Positions 33,615 to 42,500 of a stretch of DNA of 64,000 nucleotides are shown here, in pieces. Origin of the DNA: Chromohalobacter beijerinckii (GTDB taxonomy: Bacteria > Pseudomonadota > Gammaproteobacteria > Pseudomonadales > Halomonadaceae); the NCBI RefSeq assembly GCF_023061185.1, contig NZ_JAKGAK010000001.1:186001-250000 (forward strand), given 5' to 3'. Within the stretch, counting starts at the first letter, position 1. Each line of letters opens with the position of its first letter. Both the position numbers and the translations under genes were made by a program. The notes beneath the pieces were generated by a model that saw only the letters and a list, made by a program, of their open reading frames with translations, did not search any database and was not told the DNA's origin.

Positions 33615-35726
33615 ATGAAAGCACAGCCGCACATCCCTGCGCTTCACGACGCGACCCAACTCTCGCCGGTCGCACGCTTCAAACGCAAGGACGATCCTCA
33701 CTGGCATTGGCTGGAGAATCGCGACGACCCCGAGGTGGAGAGCTTTCTCGAGCAGGCCAACGCAGAGTCCACCGCCTGCTTCGCGCCCCTCGAGCCGCTC
33801 GTCGAGACGCTCTACGCTGGCCACCTGGCGCGTCGCGAACTGGCCGTCGATGGCCTGCGCACGCCGCTCGATCACCATACCTACTGGAGCGAGACCGCCC
33901 ACGACGCCGACTATCCGATATGGTGGCGTCACCCCAACCACGACGCGTCTCAGCGTGAATGCGTGCTCGATGTCCAGGCCCGCGCCCAGCACCACGACTT
34001 CATGGAAGTCGCCGATATGGCCATCGCCCCCGATGAAAACTGGCTGGCGTGGACCGAGGACACCAACGGCGACGAGAATTTCGATCTCTTCTTGCGCGTC
34101 CTCCCAGACGGCGAGCCTCGGCGCCTGCTGACCGATATCGGCCCTGAGCTATGTTGCGCCGAGGACAACCGCAGCCTGCTGTTCACGCGTTACGACGACA
34201 CGCAGCGCCCGGACAGCGTCTGGCGGCTGGATATCGAAAGCGGCAAAAGCGCGTGCCTGTTCCGTGAAACGGATGCCGAATTCTGGGTGGGGCTAGGCAA
34301 GACCCGTTCACGCGCTTGGCTGGTGCTGGAAAGCGCCTCCAAGGACACCTCGGAGTGCCACCTGATCCCTGCGGCAACGCCCGATACCCCGCCGCGCTGC
34401 GTACGCGAACGCGTCAAAGGCGTCGAATACGGCCTCGAGCATCGCCCCGGTCACTTTTACATCCTGCATAATCAGGACGCACCGCATTTCCGGCTCGATA
34501 TCGCAGCCGAGTCCACGCCGGGTGACTGGACACCGCTTCTCGACCACCAGGAGCACCTGACGCTGGAGGGCGTCGATGCCTTTGCCTGGGGGCTCGTCAT
34601 CACCGAACGCGACCACCGCGAGGCCCAGGTACACCTCAGCGTGGTCACGCTCGACACGCAGACACCGATCAAGCGTCGGCTACCGCTGCCCGAAGCGCCC
34701 TGCAGTCTGATCCTGGGCGATACACCCGATTTCGACACCCGCCGCCTGCGTCTACACGAGGAATCGTTCATACTGCCGCCGCGCTGGATCGAGCACGATC
34801 TCGATACCGATGAGCGCCGCCTGCTCAAGGCCCAGCCCGTGCACGGCGACCTCGCTCCCGAGCAGCTGGTGTGCCGCCGCCTGTGGGCCGAAGCGCACGA
34901 CGGCGAACGCATCCCGGTCTCTGTCGTGGCACGCGGCGACCTTATCGAGCAAGGCCCACTGCCGACGTTGCTCTATGGCTATGGCGCCTACGGGGAAGTG
35001 CTCGATCCGTGGTTTTCCGTGGCACGGCTCGAACTGCTGTCGCGAGGCGTGGCATTTGCCGTCGCCCATGTGCGTGGTGGCGGGGATCGGGGCGAACCCT
35101 GGTACTTGGCCGGCAAGCTGGCGCACAAGGAAAACAGCTTCCGCGACTTTCTCACCGCGCGCCATGCCCTGGTAGCGAATGGCGTGGCGGATGCGCATCG
35201 CATCGCCGCCTATGGCGCTAGTGCCGGTGGGCTGCTGGTGGGCGCTAGCCTCAATCTCGAACCGGACGCGTTCTGTGCCGCCGTGCTCGACGTGCCGTTC
35301 GTCGATGTACTGCGCACCATGGAAAACCCCGACCTGCCGTTGACGACCGCGGAATACAGCGAATGGGGCAATCCCAATGAGCCCGAAGCGAAACGCCGCA
35401 TTCGCGACTATTCCCCCCTCGACAACCTCGTCGCGCAGCCCTACCCCACGCTATTCCTGCAAGGCAGCTGGCACGACTCGCGCGTGCCCTACTGGGAACC
35501 GGCCAAACTTTACGCGCGGCTGACCGAGATCGTCTCACAACTGCCCGCCGCCGAGCGCCGCCCGGCGGGTGGCCGCCCCATCCTCCTGCGCACTGACATG
35601 GCGGCCGGGCATGGCGGTGCCTCGGGACGCTTCAAGGCCTGGCACGACAACGCCCGCCAGGACGCCTTCCTGCTTTGGGCCCTGGGCCTCGCCGACAACG
35701 AACTACCCGCTGACCGAGCGGACTGA
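33615..35726 (+). CDS. ptrB: Oligopeptidase B (protease II), S9A family
   Basis: 703 residues. N-terminal beta-propeller (about 80-400) and C-terminal alpha/beta hydrolase domain. The catalytic triad is Ser536 (GASAGG), Asp621 (WHDSRV) and His666 (GHGGAS). It cleaves small peptides after Lys/Arg in the cytoplasm or periplasm; there is no signal peptide. The 12-base-stem hairpin that follows is a likely terminator. Acidic composition in keeping with a halophile. Confidence 0.93.
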   Translation: MKAQPHIPALHDATQLSPVARFKRKDDPHWHWLENRDDPEVESFLEQANAESTACFAPLEPLVETLYAGHLARRELAVDGLRTPLDHHTYWSETAHDADYPIWWRHPNHDASQRECVLDVQARAQHHDFMEVADMAIAPDENWLAWTEDTNGDENFDLFLRVLPDGEPRRLLTDIGPELCCAEDNRSLLFTRYDDTQRPDSVWRLDIESGKSACLFRETDAEFWVGLGKTRSRAWLVLESASKDTSECHLIPAATPDTPPRCVRERVKGVEYGLEHRPGHFYILHNQDAPHFRLDIAAESTPGDWTPLLDHQEHLTLEGVDAFAWGLVITERDHREAQVHLSVVTLDTQTPIKRRLPLPEAPCSLILGDTPDFDTRRLRLHEESFILPPRWIEHDLDTDERRLLKAQPVHGDLAPEQLVCRRLWAEAHDGERIPVSVVARGDLIEQGPLPTLLYGYGAYGEVLDPWFSVARLELLSRGVAFAVAHVRGGGDRGEPWYLAGKLAHKENSFRDFLTARHALVANGVADAHRIAAYGASAGGLLVGASLNLEPDAFCAAVLDVPFVDVLRTMENPDLPLTTAEYSEWGNPNEPEAKRRIRDYSPLDNLVAQPYPTLFLQGSWHDSRVPYWEPAKLYARLTEIVSQLPAAERRPAGGRPILLRTDMAAGHGGASGRFKAWHDNARQDAFLLWALGLADNELPADRAD

Positions 35727-35737
35727 CGCTCCGTAAT

Positions 35738-35766
35738 GAAGAAGGCCCCGTACTGGGGCCTTCTTC
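35738..35766 (+). terminator. Hairpin terminator between ptrB and ycgN
   Basis: A perfect 12-bp stem GAAGAAGGCCCC/GGGGCCTTCTTC with a 5-base loop, 11 bases after ptrB. The arms are AG/CT-rich at their ends so U-rich tails can form on both strands; it may serve both convergent units. Confidence 0.8.
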
Positions 35767-35803
35767 GTATCATATCAATCACCGCGCCATGCCACCGAAA
35801 ACG

Positions 35804-36250
35804 TCACTGGCACGGAATGATGTCGATGATGTGGTCCTCGAGCGCCTCGGCGGCCACCTCACACTCGCTCACCGCGAAGTGGCGCACGCTCTTCTGCTTG
35901 CGATGCATGCGCTGTGCATCGCCCGCGATCAGCGGATGCCAGGCCGCGAGCTTGCGCCCCTCGGCCAATCGACGATAGGCACACGACGCCGGCAGCCAGT
36001 GAAACGCCGCCAGGTTGTCTCGGGTCAACTTGGTGCACCCCGGCACGTGCTCGAAGCGATTTTCGTAATCGCTGCAACGGCACGTATCGATATCCAGCAG
36101 CTGGCAGGCCACGTTGAGCGTAGCGACATCGCCGCTCTCTTCGTCCTCAAGCTTGAGCAGGCAGCACAGACCGCACCCGTCGCAGAGGGCTTCCCACTCT
36201 TCATCGTCGAGCTCTTGGAGAGAAAAGCGTTCCCAGAAACGTTCACGCAT
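35804..36250 (-). CDS. ycgN: YcgN family (UPF0260) cysteine-rich protein
   Basis: 148 residues with the cysteine pattern CDGCGLCC (residues 23-30), later C in CRCSDY, GCTKL and SCAYR, as in YcgN. The family resembles YkgJ-type Fe-S or zinc-binding proteins, but biochemical function is unproven. The start at 36250 lies three bases after the ycgL stop, so the pair is one unit, as in many gammaproteobacteria. Confidence 0.9.
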   Translation of the reverse strand: MRERFWERFSLQELDDEEWEALCDGCGLCCLLKLEDEESGDVATLNVACQLLDIDTCRCSDYENRFEHVPGCTKLTRDNLAAFHWLPASCAYRRLAEGRKLAAWHPLIAGDAQRMHRKQKSVRHFAVSECEVAAEALEDHIIDIIPCQ

Positions 36251-36253
36251 GGG

Positions 36254-36544
36254 TCAGTACCGCGCCTCGGTAGGCGCCTTGTATAAATCCAGCATGTAGG
36301 CCTCGCGCGCTGGCGGCATTTGCAGATAGAAGCCTTGTGTCTCGATGGCGGTCAGCACGTCGCTCGCCTTGGCCCGCGCTAGCGACTTGTCGTCACTGAG
36401 CATCATCACGGTCACCGGTACCGGTTTGCCGAACCGCTCGAGCAGGGCTTCAGGCACATCCGTCAGCCCTCGTGCACGATCCACGTATAAATACATCTCG
36501 TCGCGACGCGGGCTCTTGAAGATTTCACACAGGCGTCTTGTCAT
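36254..36544 (-). CDS. ycgL: YcgL domain protein
   Basis: 96 residues, full-length YcgL: CEIFKSPRRDEMYLYVDR at the start, then LLERFGKPVPVTVMMLS and ETQGFYLQMPP. Small alpha/beta fold of unknown function, usually next to rnd and ycgN. Lies 12 bases after rnd and three before ycgN. Confidence 0.92.
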   Translation of the reverse strand: MTRRLCEIFKSPRRDEMYLYVDRARGLTDVPEALLERFGKPVPVTVMMLSDDKSLARAKASDVLTAIETQGFYLQMPPAREAYMLDLYKAPTEARY

Positions 36545-36556
36545 CGTCGTAGCCTC

Positions 36557-37684
36557 TCAGTGGTCCGTCAGGGCCTGGGTGAATGCGTCGCCGAGCAGCG
36601 TGCCACGCCATCCCTGGGGCAACGACAGCGGCACTCCGTCCAGGTCCGCCATCACCAGCGCCTCGAGATCACGGCGATTGGCGAGCACTTCCGGAGCGAT
36701 ATCCAGACGCTCGGCCTCGCGGTTGACGACGCTCTTGAGCGCCTTGAGCCGCGACTTGAACGCCGATGAATGCGGCGGCGGAAGCGGTGCCGGCAATGCC
36801 TCATCATCGAGGTGAACGGCTTCCTGCACCATCGCCAGCAACGTATCGCCGTCATGTTTGATCAGCTTGGGCCTGACGCCCTCGATCGTCGAGAGCTGAT
36901 GGCGGTTGCGCGGCATTTCCACCGCGATCGCGAACAGGATCTTATCACTCGCCAGCCAACCCCGTGGCAGATCGCGGCGTCGGACTTCGCCTTCTCGCCA
37001 ACGCGTGAGCGCTTGATAAAGCGCCAGCTGACGCGGTTCGAGCCGCCACAGCTGGCGATGACGCCGATACCACTGTTCGTCGGCGTCGCGGTTGCGACGA
37101 TTGGCCTCGCACAGGCGCGTACACTCCTCTTCGAGCCAGGCCAAGCGTCCCTGTTGTACCAACGCGTCGCGCTGCGCCTGCCAGACAAGCGGCAGATAGA
37201 CCACGTCCAGCGCGGCATAGCGTAGCTGTGAATCGGACAACGGACGCTGCAGCCAATCCGAGCGCGTTTCCTCCTTGGGCAACACGTCGCCGGTCCACTG
37301 CTCGACCAACCGCTGATAGCCTAGCGATGCCTGGGTACTCAGCAGACTTTGTGCTACCTGCGTGTCGGCGATCGGCGCGACGGCGACATCCGCCCAGCTC
37401 TCCAGCACTTCGAGGTCTTCGCCGCTGGCATGCAGCAACTTGAGCGGTCCATCGGCCCCCAAGAGCGCCTGCAGAGCGCTATCGGCCGCCACGACTTGCG
37501 GATCGATCAGGAAGGCCTCATCGCCGCCGGCGTAGAGCTGCACGAGCGCCGCAATGGGAAAGAACGTCGACTCGCGGTGAAACTCGGTGTCCACCGCTAG
37601 CCAATCGGCGTCGGCCAGCGCCTCGCACGCCTCAGCCAGCGCGGTGGGCGTTTCCACCCAGCGAATCTCGAAACTCGGGGGCAT
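36557..37684 (-). CDS. rnd: Ribonuclease D
   Basis: 375 residues from the ATG at 37684, with AAGGA upstream; an open frame reaching 37747 lacks a site and adds a basic tail. DEDDy exonuclease motifs: VDTEFHRE (Exo I), SGEDLEVL (Exo II) and YAALDVVYL (Exo III). Two HRDC-type helical domains follow (about 200-375). It trims the 3' ends of tRNA precursors and other small stable RNAs. Located between recR and ycgL, 28 bases after recR. Confidence 0.94.
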   Translation of the reverse strand: MPPSFEIRWVETPTALAEACEALADADWLAVDTEFHRESTFFPIAALVQLYAGGDEAFLIDPQVVAADSALQALLGADGPLKLLHASGEDLEVLESWADVAVAPIADTQVAQSLLSTQASLGYQRLVEQWTGDVLPKEETRSDWLQRPLSDSQLRYAALDVVYLPLVWQAQRDALVQQGRLAWLEEECTRLCEANRRNRDADEQWYRRHRQLWRLEPRQLALYQALTRWREGEVRRRDLPRGWLASDKILFAIAVEMPRNRHQLSTIEGVRPKLIKHDGDTLLAMVQEAVHLDDEALPAPLPPPHSSAFKSRLKALKSVVNREAERLDIAPEVLANRRDLEALVMADLDGVPLSLPQGWRGTLLGDAFTQALTDH

Positions 37685-37712
37685 CCCGTATCCTTGTTGA
37701 CGATAATGAAGG

Positions 37713-38324
37713 TCAGCTCGACTCTTGCGCGAACGGCAAACGGCCATTGAAGGCGCGGCTCAGCGTGCCGCCATCCACGTATTCCAGCTCGCCACCCATG
37801 GGCACGCCATACGCCAAACGTGACAGACGCACGCCAGTACCGCGCAGTTGCTCGGCGATATAGTGCGCGGTGGCCTCGCCTTCCACGGTGGGATTGGTGG
37901 CCAGAATCAATTCCTCGATGGCGCCGTTCGCGAGCCGCTCATCGAGCTGATCGAGCCCAATGTCTTCGGGGCCGATGCCATCCAGCGGCGACAAATGGCC
38001 GTGGAGCACGAAATAGTGGCCGCGATAGCCGCCGGCCTGCTCGATCGCCAGCATGTCGGCTGGCGATTCGACCACGCACAGCAGCCCTTCATCGCGCCGT
38101 GCATCCTCGCAAATGGTGCATAGCGGCGTCTCTGTCAGCGTGCGGCAACGCTGACAATACCCCACCTGTTCCAGTGCCTCGCCCAATGAGGCGACTAGCC
38201 GACGGCCGCCATCGCGGTCGCGCTCCAGCAAATGCAGGGCCATGCGCTGCGCGGTCTTGGGGCCCACGCCCGGCAACACACGCAGCGTCTCCAGCAGTTG
38301 ATCGACGAGAGGAGAAAACGCCAT
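37713..38324 (-). CDS. recR: Recombination mediator RecR
   Basis: 203 residues. Helix-hairpin-helix at the start ([20 protein letters not shown]), zinc finger CQRC...CTIC near residues 57-72, Toprim domain (about 80-175) with VVESPADML. With RecF/RecO it loads RecA at gapped DNA. It starts three bases after ybaB and belongs to the dnaX-ybaB-recR operon. Confidence 0.96.
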   Translation of the reverse strand: MAFSPLVDQLLETLRVLPGVGPKTAQRMALHLLERDRDGGRRLVASLGEALEQVGYCQRCRTLTETPLCTICEDARRDEGLLCVVESPADMLAIEQAGGYRGHYFVLHGHLSPLDGIGPEDIGLDQLDERLANGAIEELILATNPTVEGEATAHYIAEQLRGTGVRLSRLAYGVPMGGELEYVDGGTLSRAFNGRLPFAQESS

Positions 38325-38327
38325 CGC

Positions 38328-38654
38328 TTAGAACGGCATCTTGAAGTCCGCCGGCAGGTTCATCCCTGCGGTGACTTCTTCCATACGCTCCTTGGATGTC
38401 GTCTCGACCTTGCGCACCGCGTCGTTGACGGCGGCGGCCAGCAAGTCCTCGAGCAATTCCTTGTCTTCTTCCATCACCGAGGGGTCGATATTCACGCTAC
38501 TCACGTCGTGACGACCGTTCATGGTGACTTTGATCATGCCGGCCCCGGCCTCGCCCGTGACTTCTGTCTCGGCGATTTCCTCCTGGACCTTCTGCATCTT
38601 TTCCTGCATTTCCTGGGCCTGTTTCATCATGTTGCCCATTCCGCCCTTCATCAT
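38328..38654 (-). CDS. ybaB: YbaB/EbfC nucleoid-associated protein
   Basis: 108 residues from the ATG at 38654 (GAGG eight bases upstream); ATGs two codons before and one after are alternatives. It begins [20 protein letters not shown], an alpha-helix, then the beta-sheet dimer core with [13 protein letters not shown]. Homodimeric DNA-binding protein of the tweezer type. Position between dnaX and recR is the conserved one. Confidence 0.94.
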   Translation of the reverse strand: MMKGGMGNMMKQAQEMQEKMQKVQEEIAETEVTGEAGAGMIKVTMNGRHDVSSVNIDPSVMEEDKELLEDLLAAAVNDAVRKVETTSKERMEEVTAGMNLPADFKMPF

Positions 38655-38699
38655 GATCATATCCTCAAGGAGTTCTAAAAAGTCAGAGCCACCAACGAC

Positions 38700-40751
38700 T
38701 TATGCATCGGAAGCGGCGCCGTCGGTCGGCGTCACGCTGCGTTCCAGCAAGTGAGCGCCAAAATCGTGTTCTAGCATCTGAATATGCGGGTCGCGGCGCA
38801 ACGCTTCAACCGCCTGGGCATGACGCTCTCGCGCCAGCCGCTCGCTTTGCGAACGCGGCGTGTCCAGATCCTCGGGCAGGGCCTCGACCGTGACATTCAA
38901 GCGCCGCTCGATGCCCTGATCGGCCAAGGCCTTGGTGAGACGCTCGACATGCACATCAGCCAGCATTGCCCCCTGCGAAGGATCCAGCCGCAGTGCCAGC
39001 GTCTCGCCGTCGTCGTGCTCGATGATGCAGTGCGCCGCCAGGTTACGCGTTAGCCCACCCAGCGCCAGTGATTCGAAAACCGCCAGCCAACGCGCGTGGT
39101 CGAACGTGCCCGTTTCGGGCGTGGCGGCGACGAGTGCCGGCGTCGCGGTCACGGGATCAGGCTCATCCGTCTCTGCGGCGGCATCCATCGCCGGGGCCTC
39201 CGGCGCGGCCGCGGATGGCGCGAAGGCGGCAGGCTCGGAGGCGGCAGGCGCCGGGGCATCGTCGAGCGCCCAAGGCGGCGCATCGTCCACATCGGCGACG
39301 TCGGCGGCGTCCGCCTGGCGTTGCGCCTCGTCTTCGAGCGCGGCATCGACAGCGTCATCAGGGACGTCAGCCACGGGAGCCGACGCCTCCTCATCTACTG
39401 CGGGCGTCTCGACTTCAGGCACTTCGGTCTCCGGCAATTCTTGCGGTACATCTTCACCGCTATCTCCCGCTGCGGGACTGCTATCATCCGCCGCGGGTGC
39501 CGGGGTTTCGGGAGGCAACGGCTCGCTAGGTGAAGGCGCCGGCTGACTGGGCGCATGCTCAGCCGCTGCGGGCTGGCCAGGCGCGGAGGCCGCTGGGGTG
39601 CTCGCTGCGGCTTCGCCTTCCGCCGCACCGCGAATCGGCAATGGCGTCTGCGGCGGCTTGGGCACGCCCTGGGGCCGGAACGCCAGCATGCGCAGCAGCG
39701 TCATCTCCAGCGCGGTGCGCGGGTCCGGCGCGCTCTCCATGTCGCCGCGCCCCTGCAGCGCGATCTGATAATAAAGCTGCACATCCTCGGCGGTGAAGCG
39801 CGCGGCCAATGGCAGCAGGGTATCTCGATCGCCGTGGCCGTTATCCAGCGCATCCGGCACCATCTGGGCGATGGTCAGGCGGTGGAAGATGCCGGCCAGA
39901 TCGTCGAGGATACCGCCGAAATCCGGCCCTTGCTCAGCCAGGCTCGCGACTTCTTGCAGCACCCGCGCGGCATCGACCTCGGCCAGCGCCTCGGCCAATG
40001 CCAGCAGATGACGATGATCGAGCGTGCCCAGCATCGCCGCGACATCGGCATGACGCACCTCGCCCTGCCCGAAAGCAATGGCCTGGTCGGTCAGACTCAA
40101 GGCGTCGCGCATCGAGCCCTCGGCGGCCTTGCCCAACAGCCACAGCGCCTGCTCGTCGAAGGCCACCGACTCGGCCTCGAGAATCTGCGTCAGATGCCCG
40201 ACCACGCGCTCCGGCGGCATGTTCTTGAGCGTGAACTGCAGGCAGCGCGAAAGTACCGTGACCGGGAGCTTCTGCGGGTCGGTGGTCGCCAGCAGGAACT
40301 TGACGTGGGGCGGCGGCTCCTCGAGCGTCTTGAGCAGCGCATTGAAACTGTGCGTGGAAAGCATGTGCACCTCGTCGATGAGGTACACCTTGTAACGCCC
40401 CTGAGTCGGCGCGTACTGCACGTTGTCGAGCAGCTCGCGGGTATCCTCGACCTTGGTACGCGAGGCGGCGTCGACTTCGATCAAGTCGACGAAACGCCCC
40501 TCGTCGATCTCACGGCACGTCTCGCATTCACCGCACGGCACGGAGGTCACGCCCTGCCGACAGTTCAGGCACTTGGCGAGAATCCGCGCCAGCGTCGTCT
40601 TGCCGACCCCGCGCGTGCCGGTGAACAGATAAGCATGGTGAAGACGCCCCTGATCGAGCGCGTTGACCAGCGCACGCGAGACATGCTCCTGGCCGACCAG
40701 TTCATGAAACGTGCGCGGGCGCCATTTGCGGGCCAGAACCTGGTAACTCAT
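38700..40751 (-). CDS. dnaX: DNA polymerase III subunits tau/gamma (DnaX)
   Basis: 683 residues from the ATG at 40751 (MSYQVLARKWRPRTF, the usual start); an upstream extension to 40799 is not conserved. Walker A GTRGVGKTT near residue 45, four-cysteine zinc module CLNC...CGECETC near 64-79, LIDEVHML near 126 and SRC sensor near 168. A long A/P/E/D-rich linker (about 370-540) leads to the tau C-terminal domain that contacts the alpha subunit and DnaB. I saw no A-rich slippery heptamer, so gamma may not be made by frameshifting here. First coding gene of the operon with ybaB and recR; SRP RNA lies upstream. Confidence 0.95.
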   Translation of the reverse strand: MSYQVLARKWRPRTFHELVGQEHVSRALVNALDQGRLHHAYLFTGTRGVGKTTLARILAKCLNCRQGVTSVPCGECETCREIDEGRFVDLIEVDAASRTKVEDTRELLDNVQYAPTQGRYKVYLIDEVHMLSTHSFNALLKTLEEPPPHVKFLLATTDPQKLPVTVLSRCLQFTLKNMPPERVVGHLTQILEAESVAFDEQALWLLGKAAEGSMRDALSLTDQAIAFGQGEVRHADVAAMLGTLDHRHLLALAEALAEVDAARVLQEVASLAEQGPDFGGILDDLAGIFHRLTIAQMVPDALDNGHGDRDTLLPLAARFTAEDVQLYYQIALQGRGDMESAPDPRTALEMTLLRMLAFRPQGVPKPPQTPLPIRGAAEGEAAASTPAASAPGQPAAAEHAPSQPAPSPSEPLPPETPAPAADDSSPAAGDSGEDVPQELPETEVPEVETPAVDEEASAPVADVPDDAVDAALEDEAQRQADAADVADVDDAPPWALDDAPAPAASEPAAFAPSAAAPEAPAMDAAAETDEPDPVTATPALVAATPETGTFDHARWLAVFESLALGGLTRNLAAHCIIEHDDGETLALRLDPSQGAMLADVHVERLTKALADQGIERRLNVTVEALPEDLDTPRSQSERLARERHAQAVEALRRDPHIQMLEHDFGAHLLERSVTPTDGAASDA

Positions 40752-40917
40752 ACCGTCGGGATGTCCTTGCAGATCGGGCCGATTCCCACCTGGCAGCACC
40801 GAGCACTCGACACAGAGGGGAAGATCGTTAAAGCGTCCATTCTAGCGGGTAGCGAGAACTTCGACGAGGGGCGAGTCGACATCGAGGCCGAACAGGAAAA
40901 CGGGGGGACGAAATGGA

Positions 40918-41027
40918 GGCGGCCCCATCAGCCACATCCCGGCACACGCAGCCACCACTACCGTTGCTCCCTTCCGGGCCTGGCGGGGTTCGCGGTTTAG
41001 CGTTGCGGGAGGACCGACAGGGCCACC
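40918..41027 (-). ncRNA. ffs: 4.5S signal recognition particle RNA (small bacterial SRP RNA)
   Basis: Minus-strand sequence has the apical-loop hallmark GGCCCGGAAGGGAGCA at 40980-40965, preceded by the CCUCCCGCAACGCU stretch and followed by GCGUGUGCCGGGAUGUGGCUG, aligning by eye with E. coli 4.5S RNA throughout. The 5' GGUGGCCC and 3' GGGCCGCC ends can pair, giving 110 nt against 114 in E. coli. It binds Ffh for co-translational membrane targeting. Ends are estimated from the terminal pairing. Position directly upstream of dnaX is common in this group. Confidence 0.93.
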
Positions 41028-41243
41028 ACAGTGCATCCGGCTGACGAGCGCTTTTACAGGTCGCCACCGAAACGTTCGAACATGAGGAAAACGCCATGCG
41101 CTTTCAATGACTTGCCTCGAACGCCGCAGCACTATAACAGCGCGCTCGCCGGTCGGCAAGACATCAAACAATCCAACGCCCACCCGGCATTATAGGCTAG
41201 GCTGGAAAGGCACGGCTCTTTCCCGCGTTCAAGGAGAATGACC

Positions 41244-42467
41244 ATGGAAAAATCCCCCGACAAGGGACATATCGCGCTTCTGGGCTGGAGCCTGAATGCC
41301 ATCGAGGCCGCCGAAAATTTCGACCGGCGCTATGTCGTGGTGGCACCCGATTGGGCCGAGGAATACTGCAAGGAGCACGCGATTCCCTACGTACTGTGGA
41401 ACTTCGAGCGCCTCAACGACCGCTCGATGGAAATCGCCGAGACGCTCCAGGAAATGGGCGTCGACGTCGCCATTCCGCTTTATGAAGAAACCGTCGAATG
41501 GGCCGGCGCCATCAATTCGGTGCTACTCGACAACCCTCGTCTCTATGGCCAAGCCTTGCTGTTGCGCGACAAGGCACTGATGAAGCGCCGCGCGCAATTG
41601 GGCGGGATACGCGTGGGCATTTTCGAGGAAGCACATGACAAGGAAGACGTCATCCGCTTCCTCAAGCGCGTCAACCAGACGCTGCTCAAGCTCGATGGCG
41701 ATCCCAACGATCCGATCCACCTCAAGGCCTTCGACAAGGCCGGCTGCCTGGGGCACCGGGTGATCCGCACGCCGGACGAGGTCGATACCATCCCCGAGGA
41801 AGAATTCCCGGTGCTGATGGAATCGCACCTCGATGGTTGGGAATTCGCCGTCGAGGCATGGATCCACAACGGCAAGATCCGTTTTCTCAACATCTCCGAA
41901 TACGTGACCCTAGGGTATTCGGTGTTCGTCCCGGCGACACCGGAACTCGAAAGATACCGCGAGTCGATCACCCGCCAGATCGAGAAGCTGATCAAGACCT
42001 TCGACATCGATTTCGGCTTCGTCCATCCGGAATACTTCGTCACCAGCGATGGCGAGATGTACTTCGGCGAAGTCGCCTACCGCCCACCCGGTTTCAAGGT
42101 CTTCGAGCTGCTCGAGCGGGCCTATGGCTTCAACGCCTATCAGGGGCTGATCCTGTCCTTCGACCCCAAGACCACCGAACAGGAAATCACCGATTTCTTC
42201 CCCCGCGAAGTAGTCGATGCCAAGGGCGTCGCCGGCTGTTTCGGTGTCTACCCGCGCCGCCGGGTGGTCAGCCGTTTGGAGATGCCCGAAGAAACCGAAG
42301 ATCATCCCTACTTCGAGTCTCATGAATTGACCGCGCCGCTCGAGGAAACCGTCACCAAGCGGACGGCTTTCGGTACGCACTGGGGGCTTTTGTATTTCTT
42401 CGGTGATGACCCGCACACCATGCGAGATTTGCTCAAGCATCAGGAAGAGCTCGACTTCTATGTATAA
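41244..42467 (+). CDS. ATP-grasp domain ligase of unknown substrate
   Basis: 407 residues. N-terminal Rossmann-like domain (about 1-100), then ATP-grasp: central domain with HLKAFDKAGCLGHRVIRTPDE near 157-177, and the catalytic half with GWEFAVEAWIHNGKIRFLN near 199-217 and FGEVAYRPPG near 273-282 carrying the metal-binding Glu. The motif E-V-A-x-R resembles PurK/PurT more than the E-x-N-x-R form. It should join a carboxylate (through an acyl-phosphate) to an amine or similar nucleophile. ATG at 41244 has AAGGAG seven bases upstream; ATG at 41238 is too close. The 673-residue gene follows after 33 bases. Confidence 0.85.
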   Translation: MEKSPDKGHIALLGWSLNAIEAAENFDRRYVVVAPDWAEEYCKEHAIPYVLWNFERLNDRSMEIAETLQEMGVDVAIPLYEETVEWAGAINSVLLDNPRLYGQALLLRDKALMKRRAQLGGIRVGIFEEAHDKEDVIRFLKRVNQTLLKLDGDPNDPIHLKAFDKAGCLGHRVIRTPDEVDTIPEEEFPVLMESHLDGWEFAVEAWIHNGKIRFLNISEYVTLGYSVFVPATPELERYRESITRQIEKLIKTFDIDFGFVHPEYFVTSDGEMYFGEVAYRPPGFKVFELLERAYGFNAYQGLILSFDPKTTEQEITDFFPREVVDAKGVAGCFGVYPRRRVVSRLEMPEETEDHPYFESHELTAPLEETVTKRTAFGTHWGLLYFFGDDPHTMRDLLKHQEELDFYV

Positions 42468-42500
42468 TCACGCCTGTACTCTTGGGCAAAAGGAGCCCTT

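Noticed and set aside
33567-33995. N-terminal extension of the small membrane protein gene at 33111-33566
   Set aside because: The extension is antisense to ptrB and has no membrane or domain character; a good ribosome site precedes the ATG at 33566.
38700-40751. Programmed frameshift site making gamma from dnaX
   Set aside because: No A-rich slippery heptamer was seen in the gene.
39555-41000. A 481-codon open frame antisense to dnaX, running into the SRP RNA gene
   Set aside because: Low-complexity R/Q/H-rich composition, and it would overlap a conserved RNA. dnaX motifs are intact.
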